Positions 9,176 through 18,098 of a DNA stretch of 64,000 nucleotides are shown here, piece after piece. The first letter of the stretch is position 1, and the number at the start of each line of letters is the position of its first letter. The notes under the pieces are model-generated. The model had not been told where the DNA came from. It saw only the letters and a list, made by a program, of their open reading frames with translations, and searched no databases. This DNA comes from Flavobacterium muglaense (GTDB taxonomy: Bacteria > Bacteroidota > Bacteroidia > Flavobacteriales > Flavobacteriaceae), in assembly GCF_014305155.1 (NCBI RefSeq), contig NZ_JACRUK010000019.1:1-64000 (forward strand), read 5' to 3'. The position numbers and the translations under genes are program-made.

Positions 9176-10006
9176 ATGTCAATAATTACCCTTACTACCG
9201 ATTACGGCTTGAAAGACCACTTTGTAGGTGCGTTGAAAGGGAAGATTTTATCCGAATATTCAGAGGCTGTAATTATCGATATTTCACATGATATTGACCC
9301 ATTCAACACTGTACAAGCTAGTTACATCATTGGAGCTGCTTTTTCTAGTTTCCCAAAAGGAACAGTCCATTTAATTGGTGTGGACATGGAATTAAATAAA
9401 GAGAACCAACATATTGTGATGCAATGGAATGACTCGTACTTTATTGCCGCCGACAACGGTATTTTAAGCATGCTTTCGCAAAAAATTGTTCCGCAAAAAA
9501 TTGTTGCCATCAACATACACGACCGTTTACCTAGTGATGCTTCAGGCCTTGACGTTTTTGTGAAAGTAGCCTGCCATATCGCCAAAGGAGGATTACTAAA
9601 CGTCATTGGAAAAGAAATAAACACCATTAAACAAATCACAGAACTGAAAGCAGTGGCATCCGATGATAACAATACTTTAAAAGGACATGTGATTTACATT
9701 GATCACTTTGGGAATGTTGTTACCAATATTTCTAAAAAACAATTTCTTGAAGTAGCCAAAGGCCGTCCTTATGAAGTGATCATGAAAACAAAAAACATCA
9801 AAACTATATTACCTAACTATTCGGCTATAGCCAATTCAGATAAGTACCCCATCAAAAATTACGAAGGAGAAAAACTAGCACTCTTTAACGAAGCTGGTTT
9901 TCTAGAAATTGCCATTTTTAGAAGTAATCCTGCCACAGTGGGATCGGCACAAAGTTTACTAGGTCTTAGCTTTAGAGATGTTATTTCCATAAAATTTACT
10001 AATTAA
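9176..10006 (+). CDS. S-adenosyl-L-methionine hydroxide adenosyltransferase (DUF62)
   Basis: 276 aa. The protein opens with ITLTTDYGLKDHFVGALKG, the signature of the fluorinase/chlorinase/SAM hydroxide adenosyltransferase superfamily, and later shows IDHFGNVVTN. Most housekeeping members use water/hydroxide to convert SAM into adenosine and methionine. A halogenase role is unlikely because halogenase relatives usually carry a dedicated gene cluster, absent here. Cytosolic. It may be cotranscribed with the small monooxygenase 38 nt downstream. Confidence 0.88.
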   Translation: MSIITLTTDYGLKDHFVGALKGKILSEYSEAVIIDISHDIDPFNTVQASYIIGAAFSSFPKGTVHLIGVDMELNKENQHIVMQWNDSYFIAADNGILSMLSQKIVPQKIVAINIHDRLPSDASGLDVFVKVACHIAKGGLLNVIGKEINTIKQITELKAVASDDNNTLKGHVIYIDHFGNVVTNISKKQFLEVAKGRPYEVIMKTKNIKTILPNYSAIANSDKYPIKNYEGEKLALFNEAGFLEIAIFRSNPATVGSAQSLLGLSFRDVISIKFTN

Positions 10007-10043
10007 ATGACTAGTAATCGTTAATCTAAAATCAAAAAACTAC

Positions 10044-10340
10044 ATGTTTGTACGAATCGTAAAATTGAGTTTCCACGAAGACAAAATCCCCGATTTCTTA
10101 GCGAATTTTGAAACCATAAAAGATCAAATACGCGCTGCTCCGGGTAATAAATTACTGGAACTATACCAAGACCAAAACAATAAAAGCATTTTTTTTACGT
10201 ACAGTTATTGGGAAACAGAAACCGACTTAGAAAATTACCGCAATTCGGCTTTTTTTGATGAAGTCTGGACATTTACAAAGAAGCTATTCAATGACAAACC
10301 ACAAGCTTGGAGTGTCGATAAACTAGCTTCTTTGGTTTAA
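10044..10340 (+). CDS. ABM-domain putative quinol monooxygenase
   Basis: 98 aa, a single antibiotic-biosynthesis-monooxygenase fold (dimeric ferredoxin-like). Recognised from the pattern FVRIVKLSFHEDKI... GNKLLELYQD... FTYSYWETETDLENYRNS, with the conserved SYWE segment. These small cofactor-free enzymes oxidise quinols or polyphenols, but many members have no known substrate. Probably in one transcript with the DUF62 gene before it and close to gldF after it. Confidence 0.8.
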   Translation: MFVRIVKLSFHEDKIPDFLANFETIKDQIRAAPGNKLLELYQDQNNKSIFFTYSYWETETDLENYRNSAFFDEVWTFTKKLFNDKPQAWSVDKLASLV

Positions 10341-10403
10341 AGTTTAATGTTCGAAGTTGAACAACATTAGACCTTAACCCTTAAATTTTTTAAACAAAAA
10401 ACA

Positions 10404-11129
10404 ATGAAAGCAATATTATTACGAGAAATAAAATCCTTTTTTGGTTCTCCAATAGGTTATTTAGTAATAGCCCTTTTTCTCATTCTAAATGGATTATTCC
10501 TATGGGTTTTTCAGGGTGAATACAACATTCTAAATACTGGATTTGCAGATATGTCTCCTTTCTTTACCTTATCTCCTTGGATCTTAATTTTCTTGATCCC
10601 TGCAGTAACAATGCGCAGCTTTTCGGATGAAAAGAAGCAAGGAACTCTCGAACTATTACTGACTAAACCATTAAGTGTATGGGAAATCGTAAACGGGAAA
10701 TTTCTTGCCGCCATGTTACTTATTGTTATGGCAATTGTACCAACAGTAATTTACGTTTATGCCATCTACGGTTTAGGTAATCCAGAAGGTAATATTGATA
10801 TGGGCAGTACCATTGGGTCCTATTTTGGTCTGCTTTTTTTAATTGCTGCTTACTCTTCTATTGGTATTTTCACTTCTACTCTATCCGATAATCAGATCGT
10901 TGCTTTCATTATAGCGGTATTCTTATGCTTCTTTTTCTTCTTTGCATTTGAAGGCTTAGCATCGCTTGTACCTGATCTATCGGGCTTTATTACGGCCTTG
11001 GGCATGCAGGATCATTTTAAAAGTATGAGCCGTGGGGTGATTGATACTCGAGATGTACTTTACTTTACCAGTATCACCATCTTGTTCTTATCACTTACCG
11101 TATATCAATTAAAATCTTTTAAATTGTAA
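10404..11129 (+). CDS. gldF: gliding motility ABC transporter permease GldF
   Basis: 241 aa, six predicted transmembrane segments, ABC-2 type. It starts MKAILLREIKSFFGSPIGYL and contains the ABC-2 signature EKKQGTLELLLTKPLS near residues 75-90. In Flavobacterium GldF and GldG form the membrane part of an ABC transporter with the ATPase GldA, which is not in this window. GldF is required for gliding in some Flavobacterium species. Stop and the gldG start overlap at 11129, showing translational coupling. Confidence 0.95.
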   Translation: MKAILLREIKSFFGSPIGYLVIALFLILNGLFLWVFQGEYNILNTGFADMSPFFTLSPWILIFLIPAVTMRSFSDEKKQGTLELLLTKPLSVWEIVNGKFLAAMLLIVMAIVPTVIYVYAIYGLGNPEGNIDMGSTIGSYFGLLFLIAAYSSIGIFTSTLSDNQIVAFIIAVFLCFFFFFAFEGLASLVPDLSGFITALGMQDHFKSMSRGVIDTRDVLYFTSITILFLSLTVYQLKSFKL

Positions 11130-12814
11130 TGATAGCTATTCAAAAAAACAACCTAAAAACAGTTTTAATTACCGTTGCTCTTTTACTAATTGCAAACGGA
11201 ATTAGCATGCGTTATTTTCATCGTTTTGACTTAACAAAAGATAAAAGATACACCTTGTCTGAAACTTCGTTAAAAATTATACAGCAAGTAAAAGAACCGC
11301 TTTCGATAAAAATCTATATGGAAGGCGACTTGCCATCAGAATTCAAAAGACTGCAACAAGAAACCCAACAACTGCTAGAAGAGTTTCAAGCGTATAATAA
11401 GAATATTGTATTCGAATTTGTCAATCCGTTAGAGAACGAAGATGCGAGTATGGACAACATAAAAGAGTTGTACCGTAAAGGCTTAACTCCCGTAAACATA
11501 ACCGTTGATGATAAAGGAAAGCAATCACAAGCCATGGTATTTCCTTGGGCAATAGCCGTGTACAATAATAAGGAAGTTAATATTCCTTTATTAAAAAATA
11601 TAATGGGCGTCACCACCACCGAAAAAGTAATTGGCTCCGTACAACATTTAGAATACTCTATTGCTGACGCCATCAATAAAATTACTGTTGCTAAACAAAA
11701 AAAGATTGCAGTAATCAAAGGAAATGGGGAGTTACAAGATATTTTAATGGCAAAGTTTTTATTGCAAATAAGAGAAAGCTACCACATAGGTCCTTTTACA
11801 TTAGACTCGGTTTCTAAGAGTCCGATGCAAACCTTAGAAGCATTAGAAAAGTACGACTTAGCTGTAATTGCTAAACCTACAGAAACCTTTACTGATGCCG
11901 AGAAGCAAGTTCTGGATCAATACATTATCAATGGGGGTAAAACCTTATGGCTGGTGGATCAAGTTGCTGTAGAAATGGACAGTCTTTACAATTCGAACGG
12001 TGCTACATTAGCATATCCAAGAGACTTGAATCTTAATGATATGTTCTTTAAATATGGTTTTAGAATCAATCCTGACATTGTAAAGGACGAGCAAGGTAGT
12101 TCGATAAAGCTGGCCACTGGCGAACAAGGAAGTGCTACACAATACCAAGAATTCAATTGGAAATTTGCCCCACAAGTATATCCTGAAAGTACGCATCCTA
12201 TCGTTAAAAACTTAGGTGGAATTAAATTTGACTTTGCGAACCCTATCGATACTTTGAAAAATGGTATTAAGAAAACGGTATTATTACAGTCGTCAAAATA
12301 TTCTAAAAAAGTAGGAACACCAGTTGAAGTGAATTTGAATATTGTCGAGGAAGAAACAAGTCCAAATCACTACATCAATACGGGCAACATTCCTTTATCG
12401 ATTTTACTCGAAGGGCAATTCCATTCGGTCTTTGAAAACCGCGTTTTACCATTCGAACAAAGCAATTTCAAAAAAGAGGGAAAAGCAAGTAAGATGATTG
12501 TAATTTCGGATGGTGATTTAATCAAAAATCAATTGGATAAAAACTTTCAACCTGTTGAGCTAGGTTTTGATCAAAGATCAGGTAATTTGTATGACAACAA
12601 AGATTTTATGCTAAATTGTGTGAATTATTTACTGGATGATACTGGACTTATTAACATTCGATCAAAGGATCTTGACCTTCCATTATTAGATAAAGAAAAA
12701 GTATATCAAAACTATACCCAGACACAAATCATAACTATCGGGCTTCCAATCCTAATTTTAGGTCTATTTGGCGTTTTATTTACCTTCATTAGAAAAAGAA
12801 AAAACAGCAACTAG
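11129..12814 (+). CDS. gldG: gliding motility ABC transporter substrate-binding protein GldG
   Basis: 561 aa. One N-terminal membrane anchor (residues about 12-28), then a large periplasmic domain with the ABC-type uncharacterised transport motif YFHRFDLTKDKRYTLSE, and one C-terminal transmembrane segment (IITIGLPILILGLFGVLF) before a basic tail RKRKN. This is the full-length GldG arrangement. It overlaps the gldF stop and is followed by dnaN, which has its own promoter-like box. Confidence 0.95.
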   Translation: MIAIQKNNLKTVLITVALLLIANGISMRYFHRFDLTKDKRYTLSETSLKIIQQVKEPLSIKIYMEGDLPSEFKRLQQETQQLLEEFQAYNKNIVFEFVNPLENEDASMDNIKELYRKGLTPVNITVDDKGKQSQAMVFPWAIAVYNNKEVNIPLLKNIMGVTTTEKVIGSVQHLEYSIADAINKITVAKQKKIAVIKGNGELQDILMAKFLLQIRESYHIGPFTLDSVSKSPMQTLEALEKYDLAVIAKPTETFTDAEKQVLDQYIINGGKTLWLVDQVAVEMDSLYNSNGATLAYPRDLNLNDMFFKYGFRINPDIVKDEQGSSIKLATGEQGSATQYQEFNWKFAPQVYPESTHPIVKNLGGIKFDFANPIDTLKNGIKKTVLLQSSKYSKKVGTPVEVNLNIVEEETSPNHYINTGNIPLSILLEGQFHSVFENRVLPFEQSNFKKEGKASKMIVISDGDLIKNQLDKNFQPVELGFDQRSGNLYDNKDFMLNCVNYLLDDTGLINIRSKDLDLPLLDKEKVYQNYTQTQIITIGLPILILGLFGVLFTFIRKRKNSN

Positions 12815-12853
12815 ATGTTAATAAAAAAGTTTCAATACTAGAATAGTTTACGA

Positions 12854-12861
12854 TATATTTG
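12854..12861 (+). promoter_or_regulatory. dnaN -7 box
   Basis: TATATTTG matches TAnnTTTG and lies 61 nt before the dnaN ATG. The -33 element is weak (TTTC about 21 nt upstream). Confidence 0.5.
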
Positions 12862-12922
12862 TAAAATGTATTCTATTTTGGAATTTTAACTAAAACAGAA
12901 ACTCAAAAATAAAACAAAACAG

Positions 12923-14041
12923 ATGAAATTTATAGTATCGAGTTCGTACTTATTAAAACAACTACAAGTTTTAGGTAGTGTTATCAACAGTAGCAATACT
13001 TTGCCAATATTGGACAACTTCCTATTTGAATTAAACAATAATGAATTAACCGTTTCAGCTTCTGATTTAGAGACTACAATGTCAGCTAATTTAGCGATTG
13101 ATTCTACTAGTCAAGGAAGTGTTGCAGTACCTGCTAAGTTACTTTTGGAAATCCTTAAAACATTCCCTGAGCAACCTTTAACTTTTACAGTAGAAGAAAA
13201 CAGTACTATCGAGATTAGCTCTAATTCTGGTAAATATGCACTAGCGTACGCTCCTGGAGAAGAATTTCCAAAAGCGGTAAGCCTAGAAGAGCCATCAGTG
13301 ACTTTAGTCCCTGCAGATGTATTAGCAACTGCGATTAGCAAAACAATCTTTGCTGCTGGAAATGATGATTTACGTCCAGTAATGTCTGGTGTGTTTTTTC
13401 AATTCTCTCCAGAAGGATTAACTTTTGTAGCAACTGATGCACACAAATTAGTAAAATACGCTCGTACAGATGTGAAAGCGTCTCAAGTAGCTGATTTTAT
13501 TATGCCAAAAAAACCATTGACTATTTTAAAAAGTATTCTTGCTACATCTGATGCAGAAGTAAAAATTGAATACAACGATTCGAATGCTACTTTTTCATTC
13601 GATAATTACATCTTGATGTGTCGTTTAATTGATGGTAAATACCCAAACTACGAAGCCGTAATTCCTAAAGAGAATCCAAATAAATTAATGATTGACCGTT
13701 CTCAATTTTTGAGTTCTGTACGTCGTGTTGCTATTTTTTCTAACAAAACAACGCACCAAATTCGTTTAAAAATTGCTGGTGCTGAGTTAAATGTTTCTGC
13801 AGAAGATATTGATTACTCTAATAAAGCTGAGGAAAGATTGACTTGTGATTATCAAGGTGACGATATGCAAATAGGGTACAATTCTCGTTTCTTAACAGAG
13901 ATGTTGACTAACTTGCAATCGGATATGATTATGCTTGAAATGTCATTGCCTAATAGAGCTGGAATTCTTACTCCTGTTGATGGACTAGAAGAAGGCGAAA
14001 CAGTAACTATGTTGGTTATGCCAGTGATGTTAAATAGTTAA
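12923..14041 (+). CDS. dnaN: DNA polymerase III subunit beta (sliding clamp)
   Basis: 372 aa, normal length for the clamp, with three repeated clamp domains. Recognisable pieces are the N-terminal MKFIVSSSYLLKQLQVLGSV, FVATDAHKLVKY in domain 2, and the C-terminal ILTPVDGLE followed by MLVMPVML, which forms the partner-binding pocket. Ring-shaped dimer that tethers DNA polymerase. It is not next to dnaA here, which is common in Bacteroidota. A rho-independent terminator follows at about 14142. Confidence 0.97.
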   Translation: MKFIVSSSYLLKQLQVLGSVINSSNTLPILDNFLFELNNNELTVSASDLETTMSANLAIDSTSQGSVAVPAKLLLEILKTFPEQPLTFTVEENSTIEISSNSGKYALAYAPGEEFPKAVSLEEPSVTLVPADVLATAISKTIFAAGNDDLRPVMSGVFFQFSPEGLTFVATDAHKLVKYARTDVKASQVADFIMPKKPLTILKSILATSDAEVKIEYNDSNATFSFDNYILMCRLIDGKYPNYEAVIPKENPNKLMIDRSQFLSSVRRVAIFSNKTTHQIRLKIAGAELNVSAEDIDYSNKAEERLTCDYQGDDMQIGYNSRFLTEMLTNLQSDMIMLEMSLPNRAGILTPVDGLEEGETVTMLVMPVMLNS

Positions 14042-14141
14042 CATTAAATTATGATTTTGTTTAATTAGAATGTTGTATATTAAATTTAAATACCTATCAT
14101 TGTAATTCATAATACGCTATTAACCAAACCATTTTTATATT

Positions 14142-14183
14142 TAAAAAAACCGCTATTTCCCTAGGGATATGCGGTTTTTTTTG
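14142..14183 (+). terminator. dnaN terminator
   Basis: A-tract, stem AAACCGC with an imperfect CCC/GGG extension, then GCGGTTTTTTTT. Confidence 0.75.
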
Positions 14184-14230
14184 TTCTAAAATGTATCACT
14201 GCAACTAGTTCCTATAAAATGAATTAAATA

Positions 14231-14785
14231 TAATTTTTAACCACATAGCAACATTGAAAAGAAAAGTTGGATAAGTCCCATTCTTGGATTCACATAGCGT
14301 GTTTGTTACTATTTTTCCATTAGGATTCTTTTTGTGTATCTCAATGCCTGGACGGAACAGCTAAAATATTGCCTTCGCAACTATTCAATATAAAATTTAA
14401 CCACATAGATACATCGAAAAGAAAGAGTTGGATAAGTCCCATTCTTGGATTCACATAGCGTGCTTGGTCCTGTTTTTCTATTAGGATACTTTTTGTGTAC
14501 CGCAATGTCTGGACGGAACAGCTAAAATATTGCCATTGCGACTAGTCAATATAATTTTTAACCACATAGCCACATGGAAAAGAAAAGTTGGATAAGTCCC
14601 ATTCTTGGATTCACATAGCGTGTTTGTTACTATTTTTCCATTAGGATTCTTTTTGTGTATCTCAATGCCTGGACGGAACAGCTAAAATATTGCCTTCGCA
14701 ACTATTCAATATAATTTTTAACCACATAGCTACATAGAAAAAAAGAGTTGGATAAGTCCCATTATTGGATTCACATAGTAATGAT
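14231..14785. repeat. four-copy 160-bp intergenic tandem repeat
   Basis: The word AACCACATAG starts at 14239, 14399, 14560 and 14720, giving periods of 160, 161 and 160 bp. Each unit continues through GTTGGATAAGTCCCATTCTTG, GATTCACATAG, ATTAGGAT(A/T)CTTTTTGTGT and GGACGGAACAGCTAAAATATTG. The fourth copy stops after GATTCACATAG. Copies are about 90 percent alike by eye. No open frame is maintained and no dyad as regular as a CRISPR repeat is present. The tract lies between convergent dnaN and the MutS-like gene. Confidence 0.9.
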
Positions 14786-14832
14786 TTTAGATAATAAAGT
14801 AAAACTGCTTTCAAAATAGAATTCGCAACTAC

Positions 14833-16605
14833 TTAGATCACTCCCATTTTAGTCATCAGGAATGTAGCGCTTTTATTTTTACATATTCCTTGACGCAATT
14901 TATAATCAAAGTGCAAATCATCGTTTACAATTTCGACCTCAAAACATTGATTTGTCAATACGTCTGGATAATCATTGGTAGTCAAACAGACTTCGATATC
15001 ATGTGTGGCGATGGCACCAATGGCTTGCTTAGCAATTACCTTCTTCACCACTTCGATAGTTCCGTTGCGTTTATCATCAGAGTTGGTTCCTCTTAAAATC
15101 TCGTCTAGCAATACAAATGCCGGCTGTTGCTCTAGTGCGTCCATTATTTGCTTTAAGCGCTTAATTTCGGCAAAGAAATAGGACTCACTATCGGATAAGG
15201 AATCAGACAATCGCATCGATACCAAAATAGGCAATGGATGCACATTAGCCTTACTGGCACAAACCACTGATCCCAAACCTGCTAACACCATATTCACCCC
15301 TAAACTGCGTAAAAAAGTACTTTTACCAGACATATTAGAACCCGTTAAAATCATGAACGATTGTGGGTGAAACTGCACATCATTTCCTACCCTTGATTTT
15401 TTATTGAGCAAAGGATGGCTGAGTGAAGCAAAATCTATTTCATGATTGGTATTCAAACTTGGAAATACAAAATCAGGATTGTTATACGAGAAGTTAGCTA
15501 AGCTATTGAGCATTTCAAACTCACCAATGACTTCTAACCACTCTTCTAGAACACTAGCGTGCTGCTTTTTCCATTTTAATAATTTCTTTAAAACATGTAA
15601 ATTAAACAAAAACGAACCATTGAATAACGAAGCCGTCACCAAGTTGGCTATCGTATCCATATTCGAAAAAAGACCTGACAATTCTTGAATATGCTCACTT
15701 GCATTTTCGGACTCGAATTGTAATTTTTGCTGTAATTGCTTTAATTTTTTTGATTCAAACGGCTCTTCTTCTATCTTTTTAAGCAACAAACTATACTGGC
15801 TGATTACCTTATCAATAGCAGCAGAGTTAGCTGTTTCGGCTTGAATGCGCTTAAAAAAAAGTCCCAAAATGATTAAATTTAAAATAAAAACATAACTTAA
15901 TAACGATAGAAAAACAGTGTTAAAAGTGACAAAATAAGCGATTAAACAACCCAAAAAAAGTACAGGCGTAGCATACGAAACCCAGTTCACCCATTTAGGC
16001 AATGGCGAAATTCCAAATTTACTCCACTTTAATAGTGATTCATAAGTCGCCTTGGTATCCTGGCTAATTTTGGCCAAAGCCAAAAAACCCTGACGCCAAT
16101 CCAACTTACCTTCTAGTTCTTTTATAGCCTCTTGATTGTCCATAATAACTGCATTAGGAGACAGTTGCAACAATCCCTGAGCAACTATTTTCTTCCCGAT
16201 GAAAGTGGCTGTTCTATTTAAATTTTGAAACAAAGAATGTTCTCCAAAAATATCCAAATCATAAGCATAAGGATGCTGAAAATCATTGAACTCTAATCCG
16301 TTTTCAAACGGTAGTTTTGCATCTTCTAAATATGAAATTTCGTCTTGATTGATTTTTATCAGCGCTTCTTTGATCCGCCTTTTAAACAGTAACTTAGAGT
16401 GAAGTCGCATGAAAACGATAAAAGCAGCAAAAAAAACAACAGCCAATCCTATATAAATCGTGTCGCTGTTTTTTATATAAAAATAAAGTGAGCCTAAGCC
16501 TATCGCAATACTTACAAGCCTTAAAAAACTAATTGTATTGTATTTAGCGTTAATTGCGCTTAAGTCTGCCGAGGCCGTGCTAACCTTTGATTTGTAAATT
16601 TCCAT
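14833..16605 (-). CDS. membrane-anchored MutS-like ATPase
   Basis: 590 aa. Two hydrophobic hairpins near residues 29-75 and 205-250 should anchor it in the inner membrane. The C-terminal third is a MutS domain V ATPase: Walker A GSNMSGKST (422-430), Walker B FVLLDEILRGT near 497, and ATHDIEV. The mismatch-recognition and connector domains of MutS1 are absent, and there is no Smr nuclease domain as in MutS2. The family is usually annotated as DNA mismatch repair protein MutS, but the membrane anchor makes a classical repair role doubtful. It ends next to the 160-bp repeats. Confidence 0.85.
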   Translation of the reverse strand: MEIYKSKVSTASADLSAINAKYNTISFLRLVSIAIGLGSLYFYIKNSDTIYIGLAVVFFAAFIVFMRLHSKLLFKRRIKEALIKINQDEISYLEDAKLPFENGLEFNDFQHPYAYDLDIFGEHSLFQNLNRTATFIGKKIVAQGLLQLSPNAVIMDNQEAIKELEGKLDWRQGFLALAKISQDTKATYESLLKWSKFGISPLPKWVNWVSYATPVLFLGCLIAYFVTFNTVFLSLLSYVFILNLIILGLFFKRIQAETANSAAIDKVISQYSLLLKKIEEEPFESKKLKQLQQKLQFESENASEHIQELSGLFSNMDTIANLVTASLFNGSFLFNLHVLKKLLKWKKQHASVLEEWLEVIGEFEMLNSLANFSYNNPDFVFPSLNTNHEIDFASLSHPLLNKKSRVGNDVQFHPQSFMILTGSNMSGKSTFLRSLGVNMVLAGLGSVVCASKANVHPLPILVSMRLSDSLSDSESYFFAEIKRLKQIMDALEQQPAFVLLDEILRGTNSDDKRNGTIEVVKKVIAKQAIGAIATHDIEVCLTTNDYPDVLTNQCFEVEIVNDDLHFDYKLRQGICKNKSATFLMTKMGVI

Positions 16606-16968
16606 TTGAATCTATTAATGAGATACAAATATAAGCTTCCCAAAACTAAAATGCTATGGCAATCAATCCATAAATACCCAAATATCCTAAAAAAGAAAAG
16701 CAGCTAAAACCTTAAAAGGTCTTAACTGCAATCCTTACTCAAAAAAAATATAGTACTCGTACTAAAAAACAGATCAACCACTGCTAAAAACAAGGTTGTA
16801 TTGTATACTATTTCATGCCTATTCTAGGATTTCCACAGCATTTCAAACTTAAAAAACTACAAGCATTCTGTTTTAGATTTTCCCTTTATAAAAAACACTA
16901 AAACCCCCAAATTTTAAATCCTATTAAACCAATAAATAGCTGTGGAAATCCTAGAAAGCGCACTATAA
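16606..16968. other. intergenic region with a 16-bp inverted repeat
   Basis: No gene seen. The region contains CTAGGATTTCCACAGC near 16833-16848 and its exact reverse complement GCTGTGGAAATCCTAG near 16940-16955, about 90 bp apart. The word GGATTTCCAC is also in the REP-like elements at 1-77 and 39155-39215, so this may be a related element with inverted ends. Confidence 0.6.
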
Positions 16969-17805
16969 CTACTCTTTCAAATGAATCGATAAGATAGGTA
17001 CTTCAAAACTAGTTGCAAATTTCTTTGTTAGACTAGGATTAAAAATACCTTCAAAAAATCCACGTTTATAGGTTAACATCGTCAAAAGATCGATGTCTTT
17101 ATACAATACAAAATCAAGAATTGTTTCCTTCACTTCATCGCTACTCACCACAAAAAATTCTACTGCTTCCTGGGCAAAATCATTTTCCCATTCCTTAATG
17201 GTTTGTTTATCCACATCCGAGTCGCTTGTTTTTACATACAAACATTTCACTTTGGCATGTGCTAATTTTGCAATAGCAATCACTTCCTTCAGTGCTTTTT
17301 TATCTTTTGGTCTAAAACGTGTTGTAAAACCTATCGTTTTTATAGGTTTATAGATCGCTTGGGCCGGAATACTCAATAAGGGCACCTTAATATCCGTCAA
17401 GACATTGGCCGTATTCGAGCCATAAAAGAACTCTGCCCAACCTGTAGCACCTTCCGTCCCCATGATCACATAATCAATTTTATCCTCCTTAATCGCGGTC
17501 CTGATATTGTAAACTAAATCCCCATCCATCAATCGATGCGACAACTTAATTTGCGCTAAATTACGCTCCTCTGCAATGGCGCGCAATTTCGGAATCTCAT
17601 CTTTAAACATTTCAAATTGCGACAACTGTAGCGACTCAAAAATCACCATATAATTCTCAGGAACAAACTGATTGTCAAAAACTGGCAATTCAAAACTGTG
17701 CAACAAAATCAACTCCCCATCTACCATTTTTGCAAACTCAAGGGCATGAACAAAAGCATTTGTAGCAGTCTCAGAAAAATCAGTTGGAAATAGGATACGT
17801 TTCAT
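16969..17805 (-). CDS. tandem universal stress protein
   Basis: 278 aa with two UspA-like domains (about 1-145 and 150-278). The first opens MKRILFPTDFSETA and carries VIMGTEGATGWAEFFYGSNTANVL, close to the ATP-binding G-x2-G-x9-G(S/T) pattern. The second is shorter and less conserved. Such proteins respond to stress or energy limitation in the cytosol, but the exact role is unknown. Transcribed away from mnmE; the shared upstream region holds a palindromic repeat. Confidence 0.9.
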   Translation of the reverse strand: MKRILFPTDFSETATNAFVHALEFAKMVDGELILLHSFELPVFDNQFVPENYMVIFESLQLSQFEMFKDEIPKLRAIAEERNLAQIKLSHRLMDGDLVYNIRTAIKEDKIDYVIMGTEGATGWAEFFYGSNTANVLTDIKVPLLSIPAQAIYKPIKTIGFTTRFRPKDKKALKEVIAIAKLAHAKVKCLYVKTSDSDVDKQTIKEWENDFAQEAVEFFVVSSDEVKETILDFVLYKDIDLLTMLTYKRGFFEGIFNPSLTKKFATSFEVPILSIHLKE

Positions 17806-17904
17806 CTTAAATAGCGTTTTAAAGAATTAATACCTCAAAATTACACCTAAAGTTACGCTAAAAATATGATAAAAGTCAGTTTCCAATAATAATTATAACT
17901 GTAT

Positions 17905-18018
17905 TTTGGGTGTGCCACCCACTAGAAAAAAGGGCTATCTAGCAAGTGGTCATTGCCCTTTCTTCTAGTGGCTGTCGGGCTATACGCGCTACTTTGGTAG
18001 CAAGCTCCTATCCCTCAC
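17905..18018. repeat. palindromic intergenic element of a second type
   Basis: Contains CCACTAGAAAAAAGGGC and, 24 nt further, GCCCTTTCTTCTAGTGG, forming a long stem. It is followed by GCTGTCGGGCTATACGCGC, CTACTTTGGTAGC and CTCCTATCCCTCAC. The layout resembles a mobile intergenic element common in Flavobacterium genomes, but differs from the element at 1998. Its right end lies just before the mnmE promoter. Confidence 0.6.
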
Positions 18019-18048
18019 ACAAAACCACTAAGAAACCAGCTCCATTCC

Positions 18049-18080
18049 TTGCCATCACTTCTATAGTTTTAGTACCTTTG
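18049..18080 (+). promoter_or_regulatory. mnmE promoter
   Basis: TTG (18049-18051), 21-nt spacer, TACCTTTG (18073-18080), 18 nt before the ATG at 18099. Confidence 0.7.
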
Positions 18081-18098
18081 CAGTCAATACACATACAA

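Noticed and set aside
14231-14785. CRISPR array
   Set aside because: Units are 160 bp of nearly identical sequence without short repeats and unique spacers, and no cas genes are present.
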